Below, one piece after another: positions 7,814 through 15,726 of a stretch of DNA of 29,265 nt. Under the pieces are notes generated by a model. The model saw only the letters and a list, made by a program, of their open reading frames with translations, was not told where the DNA came from and searched no databases. Position 1 is the stretch's first letter. Each line of letters starts with the position of its first letter. The stretch is taken from the NCBI GenBank assembly GCA_002411015.1, contig DHPY01000014.1:1-29265 (forward strand). The letters run 5' to 3'. The stretch comes from Armatimonadetes bacterium UBA5352 (GTDB lineage Bacteria; Armatimonadota; Zipacnadia; Zipacnadales; UBA5352). A program made the translations under genes and the position numbers.

Positions 7814-9064
7814 TCAGGAAATCCCCCACCGCTCGTTCAGTTCATCCTGGTACGCCGAGACCGCGCCGCTGGCGACATCATCCACACGCACCGCGCATCC
7901 CGACAGCGCCGATTCGTGGATGGCGAAGGCGGCCGCGAGATCGCGCAGCCCCTCCTCACCGGAGAGCTCCGGCTGCTCGCCTGCGAGCGCGGCCTCGATG
8001 AACTGGTGCGTCTCCAGCGCGAAGGCATCGCGCAGCCCCAGCGGGAAGCGCCGGGCCGCCTCCTCCGCGGCGCGCTCAAGGTAGAGCTCCTCCACCGGCG
8101 CCCGCGTTGCGTCGTCGAGGATCACCTGCCCCTGCTGCAGGCAGCCACGCGAGCCGTAGACCGCGCGACCGCCTGGCAGCGCGATCGGATCGCCATGTCC
8201 TGCCGCGGAGAAGCCGAGCGAGCCTACCGCGCCGCCAGCGAACTGCAGGTGCGCGAAGAACGTGTCATCGGCGTCCGCCGCGATCTCGTCGAGCACAGTA
8301 CCGTCCGCGGCATACTCCCGCCGCACAGGCTCCAGGCAGCGCGTGGCGCCGGCGATGCTCTCAATCTCGCCGCCGACCTGCCGCGCCCAGTCGAGCAGGT
8401 GCGGGCCGAAGTCGGTCGCGCAGCCGCCTCCGGCCAGACGATCGTGCCGCCACGGTGTGTGTCCGAGGACACGGTCGGGGCTCCACTCGCGCGTCGCGAT
8501 TCCCGTGTTCAGCACCATCTGGATGCTGCCGAGCAGGCCGCTCTGGGCTGCCCACGCGGCCGCCCGCGCGTGCAGGTGAAAGCGATGGCTCTCGAGCACC
8601 ATTAGCGTCCGCCCGGCACGCTCTGCCGCCTCGATCATCCGGCGCGCGGCGAGGCACGTCAGCGCCATCGGCTTCTCCACCGCCACGTGCTTGCCCGCCT
8701 CGAGCGCGCGGATCGCGATCTCGTGGTGCGACGAGTGCGTCGTGAAGACCTCGACGGCGTCTATCGGCGCCTCAGCGAGCATCCTGTCGAGGTTCTCGTA
8801 GACTTCGACCTCGCCCTCATGAATGTCGCTGACGTAGTGATGCTCGGCGCCGAGCGGGTCGTTCGGGCTCATCGAGGCGGGCGGGCGCGGTGGCGGCCCC
8901 TCTCCGCGCCTGCGGAAGCGCAGGGCATCCGCCCGCCTGCGTGCCATCAGCGCCGTGACGCGGAAGCGATTGTAGCCTGCCTCGCGAAGCCGCTTCATCC
9001 CACGCAGATGCGCGGGCAGAATCCGGCCGCAGCCGATCAGCCCGATCCGAAGCTCATCCGCCAT
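7814..9064 (-). CDS. Gfo/Idh/MocA family NAD(P)-dependent oxidoreductase
   Basis: A 416-residue cytoplasmic sugar dehydrogenase-like protein. The N-terminal Rossmann fold carries GLIGCGR (residues 8-14) for the dinucleotide. The family lysine is in VEKPMALT, and the C-terminal alpha/beta domain has the DFGPHLLDW motif with the histidine expected near the active site. The ATG at 9064 is used because GGAGGG lies 9 nt upstream; the ATG at 9073 would touch that site. An extra loop with PPPRPP near residues 55-60 lengthens the N-terminal domain beyond most relatives (about 340-390). Members oxidise inositols, glucosides or keto-sugars, or act as glycosidases via NAD; the substrate is not deducible here. 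It diverges from the DUF502 gene. Confidence 0.92.
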   Translation of the reverse strand: MADELRIGLIGCGRILPAHLRGMKRLREAGYNRFRVTALMARRRADALRFRRRGEGPPPRPPASMSPNDPLGAEHHYVSDIHEGEVEVYENLDRMLAEAPIDAVEVFTTHSSHHEIAIRALEAGKHVAVEKPMALTCLAARRMIEAAERAGRTLMVLESHRFHLHARAAAWAAQSGLLGSIQMVLNTGIATREWSPDRVLGHTPWRHDRLAGGGCATDFGPHLLDWARQVGGEIESIAGATRCLEPVRREYAADGTVLDEIAADADDTFFAHLQFAGGAVGSLGFSAAGHGDPIALPGGRAVYGSRGCLQQGQVILDDATRAPVEELYLERAAEEAARRFPLGLRDAFALETHQFIEAALAGEQPELSGEEGLRDLAAAFAIHESALSGCAVRVDDVASGAVSAYQDELNERWGIS

Positions 9065-9153
9065 CCAGATCATCCCTCCTGTATCCGGGCGCCATCACGA
9101 GGGAGTATTCCACGCCGTTCTGTGGCAGCCTTCTCGTATCCTGAGGTGAGGTC

Positions 9154-9182
9154 TTGACGAGACCTCGATATGCAGGGACAAT
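9154..9182 (+). promoter_or_regulatory. Sigma-70-like promoter for the DUF502 gene
   Basis: TTGACG (9154-9159) and GACAAT (9177-9182) are separated by exactly 17 bp, matching the housekeeping consensus at 5/6 and 4/6 positions. A transcript would start near 9189, which favours the ATG at 9241 over upstream starts. Confidence 0.55.
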
Positions 9183-9240
9183 GAGAGCGCTTTCGTCGAG
9201 TACCCGTACCGATCATCCGTGGAAGGTGACCATACCGCCC

Positions 9241-9972
9241 ATGCATGCGAGACTGCGGAGGATTCCCTCTGCAATACGCATCCGCTTCCAGAAGTACCTC
9301 GTCGCCGGTATCCTCACGATCATCCCCATCTGGGTCACATGGCTCCTGGTGGAGTTCCTGTTCAGGCTGCTGAGCAGCCGGGGCGCCGCGCTCATCCACG
9401 AGTTGTCTCTGAGTATCCGCCCGCACGCGCCCGGGATCGCGTCCTGGCTCGAGCAGGAGTGGTTCCAGTCGGTCTTCTCCGCGTTGCTGATGATCGTCGG
9501 CCTCACGGTGGTCGGCTGGCTGACCTCGCATATCGCGGGCCAGCGCCTCATCGCCTTCATCGAGTCACTCGTGGAGCGCATCCCGCTCGTGAAGATGGTC
9601 TACGGGGCTGTCAAGCAGCTCATCGCGGCATTGCAGGCGCGCCCGGATGGCGTCCAGCGCGTGGTGCTGATTGACTTCCCGTCGCCGGAGATGAAGACCG
9701 TTGGGCTGGTTACGCGCACCTTCGAGGATGCCGACACGGGGCGCAGGCTCGCGGCCGTCTACGTGCCCACCACTCCCAACCCGACCTCCGGCTACCTCGA
9801 GATCGTGCCCATCGAGCGGATCACCTCGACAGCCTGGACGGTAGACGAGGCGATGAACTTCATCATCTCTGGAGGCGCCGTCGCACCCGACCAGGTGAAC
9901 TACGATCATAGCGTGTGTGAACTCGAGGGTGACGAGGTCGCATTGGACGTTCCGGCTGCGGACGAGGCGTGA
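9241..9972 (+). CDS. DUF502 family inner-membrane protein
   Basis: A 243-residue integral membrane protein of the DUF502 family, widespread in Gram-negative-type bacteria and of unknown function. It has two transmembrane helices: one after FQKYLVAG (about residues 17-45, with the family pattern GxxxxxPxxxT), the other about 85-105 (FSALLMIVGLTVVGWL). The soluble part bears the family hallmarks RIPLVKMVYGAVKQ, VVLIDFPSPEMKTVGLVT and VYVPTTPNPTSG, plus a late SGG. The start is placed at 9241 because the likely promoter ends near 9182 and the family usually begins just before the first helix; its Shine-Dalgarno site is poorly spaced. ATG 9181 or GTG 9226 are alternatives. It converges on the DUF6935-like gene. 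Confidence 0.88.
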   Translation: MHARLRRIPSAIRIRFQKYLVAGILTIIPIWVTWLLVEFLFRLLSSRGAALIHELSLSIRPHAPGIASWLEQEWFQSVFSALLMIVGLTVVGWLTSHIAGQRLIAFIESLVERIPLVKMVYGAVKQLIAALQARPDGVQRVVLIDFPSPEMKTVGLVTRTFEDADTGRRLAAVYVPTTPNPTSGYLEIVPIERITSTAWTVDEAMNFIISGGAVAPDQVNYDHSVCELEGDEVALDVPAADEA

Positions 9973-9994
9973 ACTGTATGGGCGAGACTGGTTG

Positions 9995-10024
9995 GGCCCG
10001 GCGCGCTCCTCAACGCGCCGGGCC
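9995..10024. terminator. Strong bidirectional hairpin terminator
   Basis: A perfect 11-bp GC stem, GGCCCGGCGCG/CGCGCCGGGCC (9995-10005 and 10014-10024), with an 8-nt loop lies between the convergent DUF502 (stop 9972) and DUF6935-like (stop 10047) genes. Confidence 0.7.
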
Positions 10025-10046
10025 GCCATGCCGTACGAAGCGGAGG

Positions 10047-11150
10047 CTAGTTGAACTGCTCGGCGTTGGGGTCAACGGGCGCGCGGATGCCCACGAACAG
10101 CGAGTTCCAGATGTTCACGTGCCAGAGGCCGGACTGCGCGTTCTGCAGCACGTAGACCACCCGTGGTGCGTCCGCGCCGCTGCTCCGCAGGTAGACCTGC
10201 AGGCCGCGCGGATCATCGGGAAGCTGGTTCGTGCGCTCGAAGTTGAGCTGCCAGTTGTTCACGTCCATCGCGTACGCGTTCTGCGGGCTCGAGCCCGCCG
10301 CGTAGCTGCGCCAGATATGCTGATGCTCAGGGAGCGTCAGCCGCTCGACGAACAGCCGCGAGGTGGGCAACTGGTCCCACGTGGGGTTGCTGCTGCTCGG
10401 CACCAGCATGTACTGCAGCATCTTGCGGCCCTCATCGCGCGTCTGCGGGTCCATGTAGGCGAAGCACGCGTTGAGGAAGCACTTCACACCGCCCTGCGGC
10501 TGGTTGCCGATCTGCTGGTGCAGCGCGCGAAGCTCGTTCAGCGTCTTCGGCAGCCCAGTCGGCACCTCAACACCGGTCACCGGCTCCCACGCCTGCTGCG
10601 CGACCACGGGCGGGCGGATATCCACGAAGAGCGTGTTCCAGATGTTCAGATACCACAGCCCGGTGGTCGTGCTCTGCTTGACATAGACCACGCGCGGGTT
10701 GTCCGCGCCGCTGCTGCGCAGGTAGACCTGTGTGCCGCGGTCGTCGCCCTCATCGCGATACGTCCGCTCGAAGTTCAGCTCCCAGTTATCGGGGTCCATG
10801 AGGTAGCCGTTGTCGGGAGACGTGCCGACGGCATAGCTCCGCCAGACATGGGCGTAGGCGGGATCAGTCATCCGCGACACAAAGAGGGCCTCAGCGTTCT
10901 CCCAGTCCGCGTTGCTCTTGAGCGGGATGGCGAGGAACTGGATCATCTCGCGACCGGCACTGCGCGTCTCCGGGTTCATATAGACGAAACAGGCATCGAG
11001 GAAACACTTCACCGCGCCCTCCGGCGTTTGACCGAGCTGCTGATGCAGCGCCGTCATCTCCTCCATCGTCTGCGGAAGCGCAGCCCACGCCGGCAGCCCC
11101 GCCAGCAGTCCCACCACGACCATGCACATGATCCACCGCTTCGCTGTCAT
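10047..11150 (-). CDS. Secreted protein with two tandem DUF6935-like domains
   Basis: A 367-residue exported protein. A signal peptide (about 1-23, ending LPAWA) precedes two clearly homologous copies of one module, about 24-185 and 198-360. Shared blocks include ALHQQLG/ALHQQIG, GAVKCFLDACF/GGVKCFLNACF, WRSYAVGTSP/WRSYAAGSSP, NFERT, QVYLRSSGAD.PRVVYV and a closing NIWN.LFV.IR.P. The SGGAD-like plus IR-P endings match what I recall of the DUF6935 family, whose function is unknown. ATG at 11150 has AGGAGG 4 nt upstream. It is the last gene of the minus-strand run but has its own candidate promoter at 11227-11253. No catalytic motif is evident; a role at the cell surface is inference. Confidence 0.8.
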   Translation of the reverse strand: MTAKRWIMCMVVVGLLAGLPAWAALPQTMEEMTALHQQLGQTPEGAVKCFLDACFVYMNPETRSAGREMIQFLAIPLKSNADWENAEALFVSRMTDPAYAHVWRSYAVGTSPDNGYLMDPDNWELNFERTYRDEGDDRGTQVYLRSSGADNPRVVYVKQSTTTGLWYLNIWNTLFVDIRPPVVAQQAWEPVTGVEVPTGLPKTLNELRALHQQIGNQPQGGVKCFLNACFAYMDPQTRDEGRKMLQYMLVPSSSNPTWDQLPTSRLFVERLTLPEHQHIWRSYAAGSSPQNAYAMDVNNWQLNFERTNQLPDDPRGLQVYLRSSGADAPRVVYVLQNAQSGLWHVNIWNSLFVGIRAPVDPNAEQFN

Positions 11151-11226
11151 AGTGCCTCCTCATGCTCCGTCAGAGTTCCGCGCAGATGCAGCCGCAAAGG
11201 GCACACCGTCGCCTATTGCCCCTCAC

Positions 11227-11253
11227 ATTATACGAATGTTACAGGTGAGGCAA
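11227..11253 (-). promoter_or_regulatory. Candidate promoter for the DUF6935-like gene
   Basis: On the minus strand a perfect TATAAT (11232 to 11227) is preceded by TTGCCT (11253 to 11248) with a short 15-bp spacer. This AT-rich patch stands out in the GC-rich window and would give a leader of about 70 nt. The short spacer lowers confidence. Confidence 0.45.
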
Positions 11254-11362
11254 GAACCTGTGCCCGATGCCCGCATAAATTGATGAAAAAGTCGTGCAGG
11301 AGATTCAACCGCCACAGCGAATCGATCTTGAGAGGTGTACGGGCAGATGTAAGGCCTGCCCC

Positions 11363-11429
11363 CGAGCATGCCCGAAACCTCACGCCCCGGCCTTCCACCC
11401 GCAACCGGGGCGTCATGTGCGCATGCTCG
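11363..11429. repeat. 67-bp nested inverted repeat downstream of the membrane-protein gene
   Basis: An outer perfect 9-bp pair (CGAGCATGC at 11363-11371, GCATGCTCG at 11421-11429) encloses an inner perfect 9-bp pair (ACGCCCCGG at 11382-11390, CCGGGGCGT at 11405-11413). It begins 7 bp past the stop of the minus-strand membrane-protein gene, so it may terminate that transcript or protect its 3' end. The remaining 11151-11362 gap holds only the candidate promoter and no gene. Confidence 0.55.
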
Positions 11430-11435
11430 CAGACC

Positions 11436-12299
11436 TCACGCTGCCGCAGGCTTCGGTCGCGCCGCCCACCGGTAGTACTGCTCCATCAGATCGGCATTCG
11501 GCACCGTCACCGGCGGACCACCCTCAGCAGGCTGCAGCACCGAGTGCAGCAGGTCGGTGCTCACGATGGTCCCCTGACGTCCGTCCGGCAGCGTGAAGAG
11601 ATGCCCCTGCGGCGGCCTGCTGGCGCTGCGGGTGAGGTAGAACCAGCCAAGCAGCGACAGCACCAGCCTCCTCCCCCGCTCGCTCAGCAACCAGACGATC
11701 ACCCCGACCAGCAGCAGCCAGAAGACCATCCAGAGAAGCGCCAGGAAAAGCTCAATCAGGCCGCTCCAGAGCGTCCCGAACCATGTGAGCCCGACCGCCT
11801 CGCACGCAATCGCCAGCGCGATCAACCATGCGATGGAATCCGCCAGGGCTGCTCGCCGAGGAGGCACGGTCGCCGCGGGGAGCCTGTCGCGCGAGTAGCC
11901 GGTGGATTGCGATTGCGGGGGCTGCTCAGGGGGCACGCCAAGCAGCGGCCTGAGCAGTCGCCTGCCTCCGCTGCCAATCAGCAGGAACAGGAAGAGCCAG
12001 ATGATGACCTTGCTCAGCCGCCCGATGAGGTAGATGACCACCCCGAGCCATGCGTTGTGCGCGAGGAACGCGGCAACCTCGGGCGGCGCAGACTGCGCAC
12101 GGTCGTAGAAGGCGATCGCTTTCGCCAGAAGCTCATCCTCGGGCGAGAGAGGCGCCTGCGGGGCCGCCTGGGGCGGCGCTGCGGGAGGAGCCGGCTGCTC
12201 AACGACAGGTGGCGGAGCGGGAACGGGAATCTGAGGCTCTTCCTGCGCGAACACCGACAGCGGCAGCAGTAGACCGATCACGATCAGCAGCCTGACCAT
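11436..12299 (-). CDS. Exported proline-rich multi-pass membrane protein of unknown function
   Basis: A 287-residue protein. A signal peptide (about 1-18, ending SVFAQ) is followed by a proline/alanine-rich segment (about 20-50) that may cross or sit in the periplasm. Hydrophobic spans lie at about 85-110 and, as two or more helices, about 155-210. A C-terminal soluble part contains GRQGTIVSTDLLHSVL and VTVPNADLMEQYY, reminiscent of the beta domain of MscS channels (G..V......T.....G..V.VPN..L), but the MscS pore helix is not recognisable. The ATG at 12299 has AGGGGG 7 nt upstream; ATG 12320 is possible. It follows the glycosidase gene by 32 bp in the same direction, so it is probably co-transcribed. 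Function not assigned. Confidence 0.75.
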   Translation of the reverse strand: MVRLLIVIGLLLPLSVFAQEEPQIPVPAPPPVVEQPAPPAAPPQAAPQAPLSPEDELLAKAIAFYDRAQSAPPEVAAFLAHNAWLGVVIYLIGRLSKVIIWLFLFLLIGSGGRRLLRPLLGVPPEQPPQSQSTGYSRDRLPAATVPPRRAALADSIAWLIALAIACEAVGLTWFGTLWSGLIELFLALLWMVFWLLLVGVIVWLLSERGRRLVLSLLGWFYLTRSASRPPQGHLFTLPDGRQGTIVSTDLLHSVLQPAEGGPPVTVPNADLMEQYYRWAARPKPAAA

Positions 12300-12331
12300 C
12301 GTACGTCCCCCTCTCGACATCTTTACGCAGA

Positions 12332-15300
12332 TCAGTCGAAGACGATCACTCCGAAGCGGTCGGGCACGTGGAAGCTGCTCCCGGTGGGAGACCAGCAGCT
12401 TGCCTGGCCGGTGCGCTGCTGCACGCGGCAGAAGTTGGCTCCCCAGCGCGCGCCCGGCAGGATCGGCAGGCCGAGGCTATCCAGCCGGACCCGCATCTCC
12501 ACCGTCCAGCGGTCGTCCTCGCGAGCCGTCGCCACCTCCCAGCGCGCATCGCCGCGCGTCTTCCGAGCGCCCAGCGCGTTCGCCGCGAACTGCAGGTAGG
12601 GCAGTTCGCCGGGCGGATCCAGGAATGCCTCTACCTCATCGTCCTGGTGCACTGCGTTGTCATTCTGATCGGCCGCTGGCTGCACCCGCGCCGCAAGCCG
12701 GTCCATCTGCGACTCCATGCACTCGAAGGCGACGTAGAGGTACTCAGCGTCGCGCCCGAGCCATGCGCGCGTTGCATCGGCAGGCGCGCTGCCGTCGGTG
12801 ACCAGCCCGAACTGCGGCAGCTCCGCGGCCTGCTGCCACGCCGCATCATCCAGCGCGCCGTCGAGCGCCGGGGCGTTGATCGCCGGACAGGCTACCCGTG
12901 GCCGAAAGGCCGCAATCCCTGCCAGCGCGCCGCTGCCCGGCAGATCGGGCAGCGTAACCGCGAGCGTCACCTCAGCGGGCGCAGCCGAGGCCTGTGCCGC
13001 AGTGATCTCCGCTGACACCTCCGCCGGTGCCCCCGGCCCGAGCGTCAACCCGCGGTCTACGACCGCCGAGTAGCCCTCCGGCACTGAGACCTCGAGCTGG
13101 CACTGCACATCGCGCGGGAGGCGGTTCGTAACAGTCCAGCGCGCCTCGCCGCGAGCGCCCTCCCAGGTGCATTCGTCGGCGTCCTCCAGCGCCACCGACA
13201 GGCCTGGCTGGAGGTCGGTCGCGATCGCGAGTGGCAGACCATCCTCCGTACGCACGCGCGCGACCGCCATGAGGTAGAGGTCGCTGCGCAGGCTCGGGCG
13301 CGTGCCGAGCGTGAAACCGTCGTCGAGCGGCGTAATCTCTGCAGGCAGAAGGGCATCGCCGTTGCCGTCCAGCAGTGCGGCGCCCTCCAGTGCGAGCCTG
13401 AGCCCCTGCCGCGCCGCCGCGCGCTCGTCCAGGCGCAGCGCGACGGGCAGGCCCGCCACCGGATCACCCGCCAGTTCGGGCGAGGGCAGGCCACGCCCGC
13501 CGGAGGCCAGCGACCATGCCCGCGAGAGGTAGACCTGGGCGCGTGTCAGCGGTCCGGTCACTCGCGGGTCGGCCTGCCACGGTCCGGCCACCGGCGCAAT
13601 GCGGAAGCTGATCGATCGCTCGGCGCCCGGCGCCAGGTCGCCCGCACGCGGCTCCGAGTACAGGTGCAACGCGAAGCGCGAGTAGCTCTGCGGCAGGTCG
13701 GTGACAACCAGCAGCCCCGGACCGCCGTGCTGGCTCGCGGTCACGAAGGTCCAGTCGGTGTGCGGGATCTGCAGGTAGTCCTCGCCGGCCTGCGCGGGCT
13801 CACCGGGTGAGGCGAACCAGGTCCCGGTGCCGGCGCTCGACATGTTGAAGTAGGCCGGCAGCGGCGCGTCGCCGGTGTTGCGCACCGTGGCGTTCACCCC
13901 GAGCATCGGGTCGCCCGCGCGTGCCTCCAGCTCAAGGTCAAGCTCCAGGCCCTCGATGACCGTTTGTGACTGCGCCCCGGTGAAGCCGAATGTCGCCCGC
14001 AATGCGGCCCGGTCTCGATCAGCAGCCACGACCTCACTCGAGAGCAGCGGAGCCGGGCTCAACCAGCCATGCGTGGGGTGATAGAGCCCGCTGCTCAGGC
14101 CGAGCTTCATGCCCATGCCACGCGCGGCGATCAGGCCATCGGGGCCGCCGACGGTCCACTCCGGGCCGCCTGCGGTGATGGTCGGCCGATCCGCGCGTGC
14201 ATTCGCCTGTGGCGCCGACCGCCCGTCCAGTTCAGCCGCCACCTGCTCGCGCGAGAGCTCCTCGCCGGAGGCGAGGCGCGCGGTCAGGCCGGGCTCGCTG
14301 TCGCTGCCCAGGCACTGCTCCAGCGTCCGCAGCGCTGCCTCGATCTGCGTGCGCGCAGTGGCGGGGTCTGTGCCACGCTCCATGATCGCGCGTGCCCGCT
14401 CAATCTCGCGGCGGGCGCGCAGCAGCTCGGCAGGCTTTCGCCCGCGAGCATCGGTCGCGGTGCGCTCCATCGCCGTGTCAGTCGCCACCAGCGCCTCGCG
14501 CAGATGCCCCTCCGCCAGCGCCTGCGGGGTGACGTAGACGCCGCCCGCGCCGGGAGGCACCTGCAGGCGCACCTGCCCGTCCCGCACCGGCAGCACTCGG
14601 TCGGTCAGCATATCCGCGAGGGCCGGCAGGCCCTCCGGCGCGTTCACACTCACCGATGCCGGCCGATCGCTCGCGTTGACCGCCACCAGCCCGTTCGGGT
14701 ACTGGCGCCAGTAGAGGCCCTCGGTCTCCTGCAGCGGCCCTGAGGCGCGCTGCAGGCGGCAGCGGTAGAGCGTGCGGCAGAGGTCGCGGCGAGTGTGGCT
14801 GTCGCCGGTCCACAGGAAGTTCGCGAGCTTATCCGCGGCGTAGCTGAAGACTGCCGAATGCGGGTCGCCGGGGAGATACTCCAGCGCGACCACGCTGCCG
14901 CCGCCATCAACGTGCTCGGCGGTCTGCCCGATCCACTCGAGGATCTGCGGCCACTGCTTGGTCTGCACGCGCCTGTCCCCCACCCAACCGCCCGGCCCCG
15001 GGCGCACGTCCACGTTGTAGATGAAGCTCTCCAGCATAATGCAGTCGCCATACGGCGCCCAGCGCTCAAAGGGGCCGCCGATGTTAAGCATCACGACGGT
15101 GTCCGGTCCGAAGCTGTGCACGCGGTCCTGTACGCCCTGCAGGGCGATCTTGAAGGTCTCGATGTTGTCAAGCTCGGGGTGCAGGTGCTCGTGGATGCCG
15201 AACTGCGGCCCGTAGCAGGTCGCGGCCGGCAGCACGTTGTCGATGAACACGCCGCCCGCGCCGAGTTCGAGGATCTCCGCCGCGCCCCGGGCGTAGGCAT

Positions 15301-15724
15301 CGGCGATGCCCGCGGTGTTCGTGCAGGACTGCCAGTACATGGTCGGGTAGAACTCGTTGTTGAACGGCCGCTTCCGCTGGCCGTCAACGCCGATGTAGAC
15401 CCACTCCGGGTGCTGCGCGATGTCCATCTCGCCCCAGAACGGAGCCTCCGGGTTGCCTCCGGCCGCGCTCTCGTAGACCTTGTAGAGTGAGATGTAGGGC
15501 ATTCCGCGGATGCCGTAGCGCGCGGCCTCGTTCATCCACTCGTGCGTATAGGGAACATGGCTTATGAGCGTCACTCCTGCGCTCTGGAGCTCAGCAAGCG
15601 TCATCCCCTGCTGCCCGCAGGCATAGACCTCGTCGCGGAAGTCCCAGGCGTACGCGCAGACGGCAGTCAGCAGGATGAGCGCGATCGGTGCGAGGATGAT
15701 GGGCCGGCGTATGTGATCGGTCAT
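12332..15724 (-). CDS. Large secreted glycoside hydrolase-like protein with C-terminal CBM9-like domain
   Basis: An 1130-residue exported protein. A signal peptide (1-26, ending CAYA) precedes a TIM-barrel-type region (about 30-330) resembling hypothetical glycosidase families such as GHL6, with HPEWVYIGVDG, a strand GAGGVFIDN carrying a likely catalytic aspartate, and LALEYLPGD-like strands. A beta-rich segment (about 340-400), a helical linker (about 405-500) and further beta-sandwich regions (about 520-930) follow. The last 190 residues match a CBM9/DOMON-like sugar-binding domain (APALDGALDDAAWQ, AEYLYVAFEC, DDEVEAFLDP, WTVEMRVRLDSL). It starts 2 nt after the URO-D stop, with GGGAGG inside the upstream gene 12 nt before the ATG, so it is translationally linked. 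The substrate is unknown. The catalytic assignment is inferred from fold-like patterns only. Confidence 0.82.
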   Translation of the reverse strand: MTDHIRRPIILAPIALILLTAVCAYAWDFRDEVYACGQQGMTLAELQSAGVTLISHVPYTHEWMNEAARYGIRGMPYISLYKVYESAAGGNPEAPFWGEMDIAQHPEWVYIGVDGQRKRPFNNEFYPTMYWQSCTNTAGIADAYARGAAEILELGAGGVFIDNVLPAATCYGPQFGIHEHLHPELDNIETFKIALQGVQDRVHSFGPDTVVMLNIGGPFERWAPYGDCIMLESFIYNVDVRPGPGGWVGDRRVQTKQWPQILEWIGQTAEHVDGGGSVVALEYLPGDPHSAVFSYAADKLANFLWTGDSHTRRDLCRTLYRCRLQRASGPLQETEGLYWRQYPNGLVAVNASDRPASVSVNAPEGLPALADMLTDRVLPVRDGQVRLQVPPGAGGVYVTPQALAEGHLREALVATDTAMERTATDARGRKPAELLRARREIERARAIMERGTDPATARTQIEAALRTLEQCLGSDSEPGLTARLASGEELSREQVAAELDGRSAPQANARADRPTITAGGPEWTVGGPDGLIAARGMGMKLGLSSGLYHPTHGWLSPAPLLSSEVVAADRDRAALRATFGFTGAQSQTVIEGLELDLELEARAGDPMLGVNATVRNTGDAPLPAYFNMSSAGTGTWFASPGEPAQAGEDYLQIPHTDWTFVTASQHGGPGLLVVTDLPQSYSRFALHLYSEPRAGDLAPGAERSISFRIAPVAGPWQADPRVTGPLTRAQVYLSRAWSLASGGRGLPSPELAGDPVAGLPVALRLDERAAARQGLRLALEGAALLDGNGDALLPAEITPLDDGFTLGTRPSLRSDLYLMAVARVRTEDGLPLAIATDLQPGLSVALEDADECTWEGARGEARWTVTNRLPRDVQCQLEVSVPEGYSAVVDRGLTLGPGAPAEVSAEITAAQASAAPAEVTLAVTLPDLPGSGALAGIAAFRPRVACPAINAPALDGALDDAAWQQAAELPQFGLVTDGSAPADATRAWLGRDAEYLYVAFECMESQMDRLAARVQPAADQNDNAVHQDDEVEAFLDPPGELPYLQFAANALGARKTRGDARWEVATAREDDRWTVEMRVRLDSLGLPILPGARWGANFCRVQQRTGQASCWSPTGSSFHVPDRFGVIVFD

Positions 15725-15726
15725 GA

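Noticed and set aside
11228..11416. A 62-codon minus-strand frame in the gap upstream of the DUF6935-like gene
   Set aside because: It overlaps the candidate promoter and the nested inverted repeat, and has no ribosome-binding site or protein-like pattern.
9969..12272. A 767-codon plus-strand frame spanning two minus-strand genes and their gap
   Set aside because: It crosses a hairpin terminator, an intergenic region and two well-supported genes with signal peptides. No domain, ribosome-binding site or hydrophobic pattern supports it.
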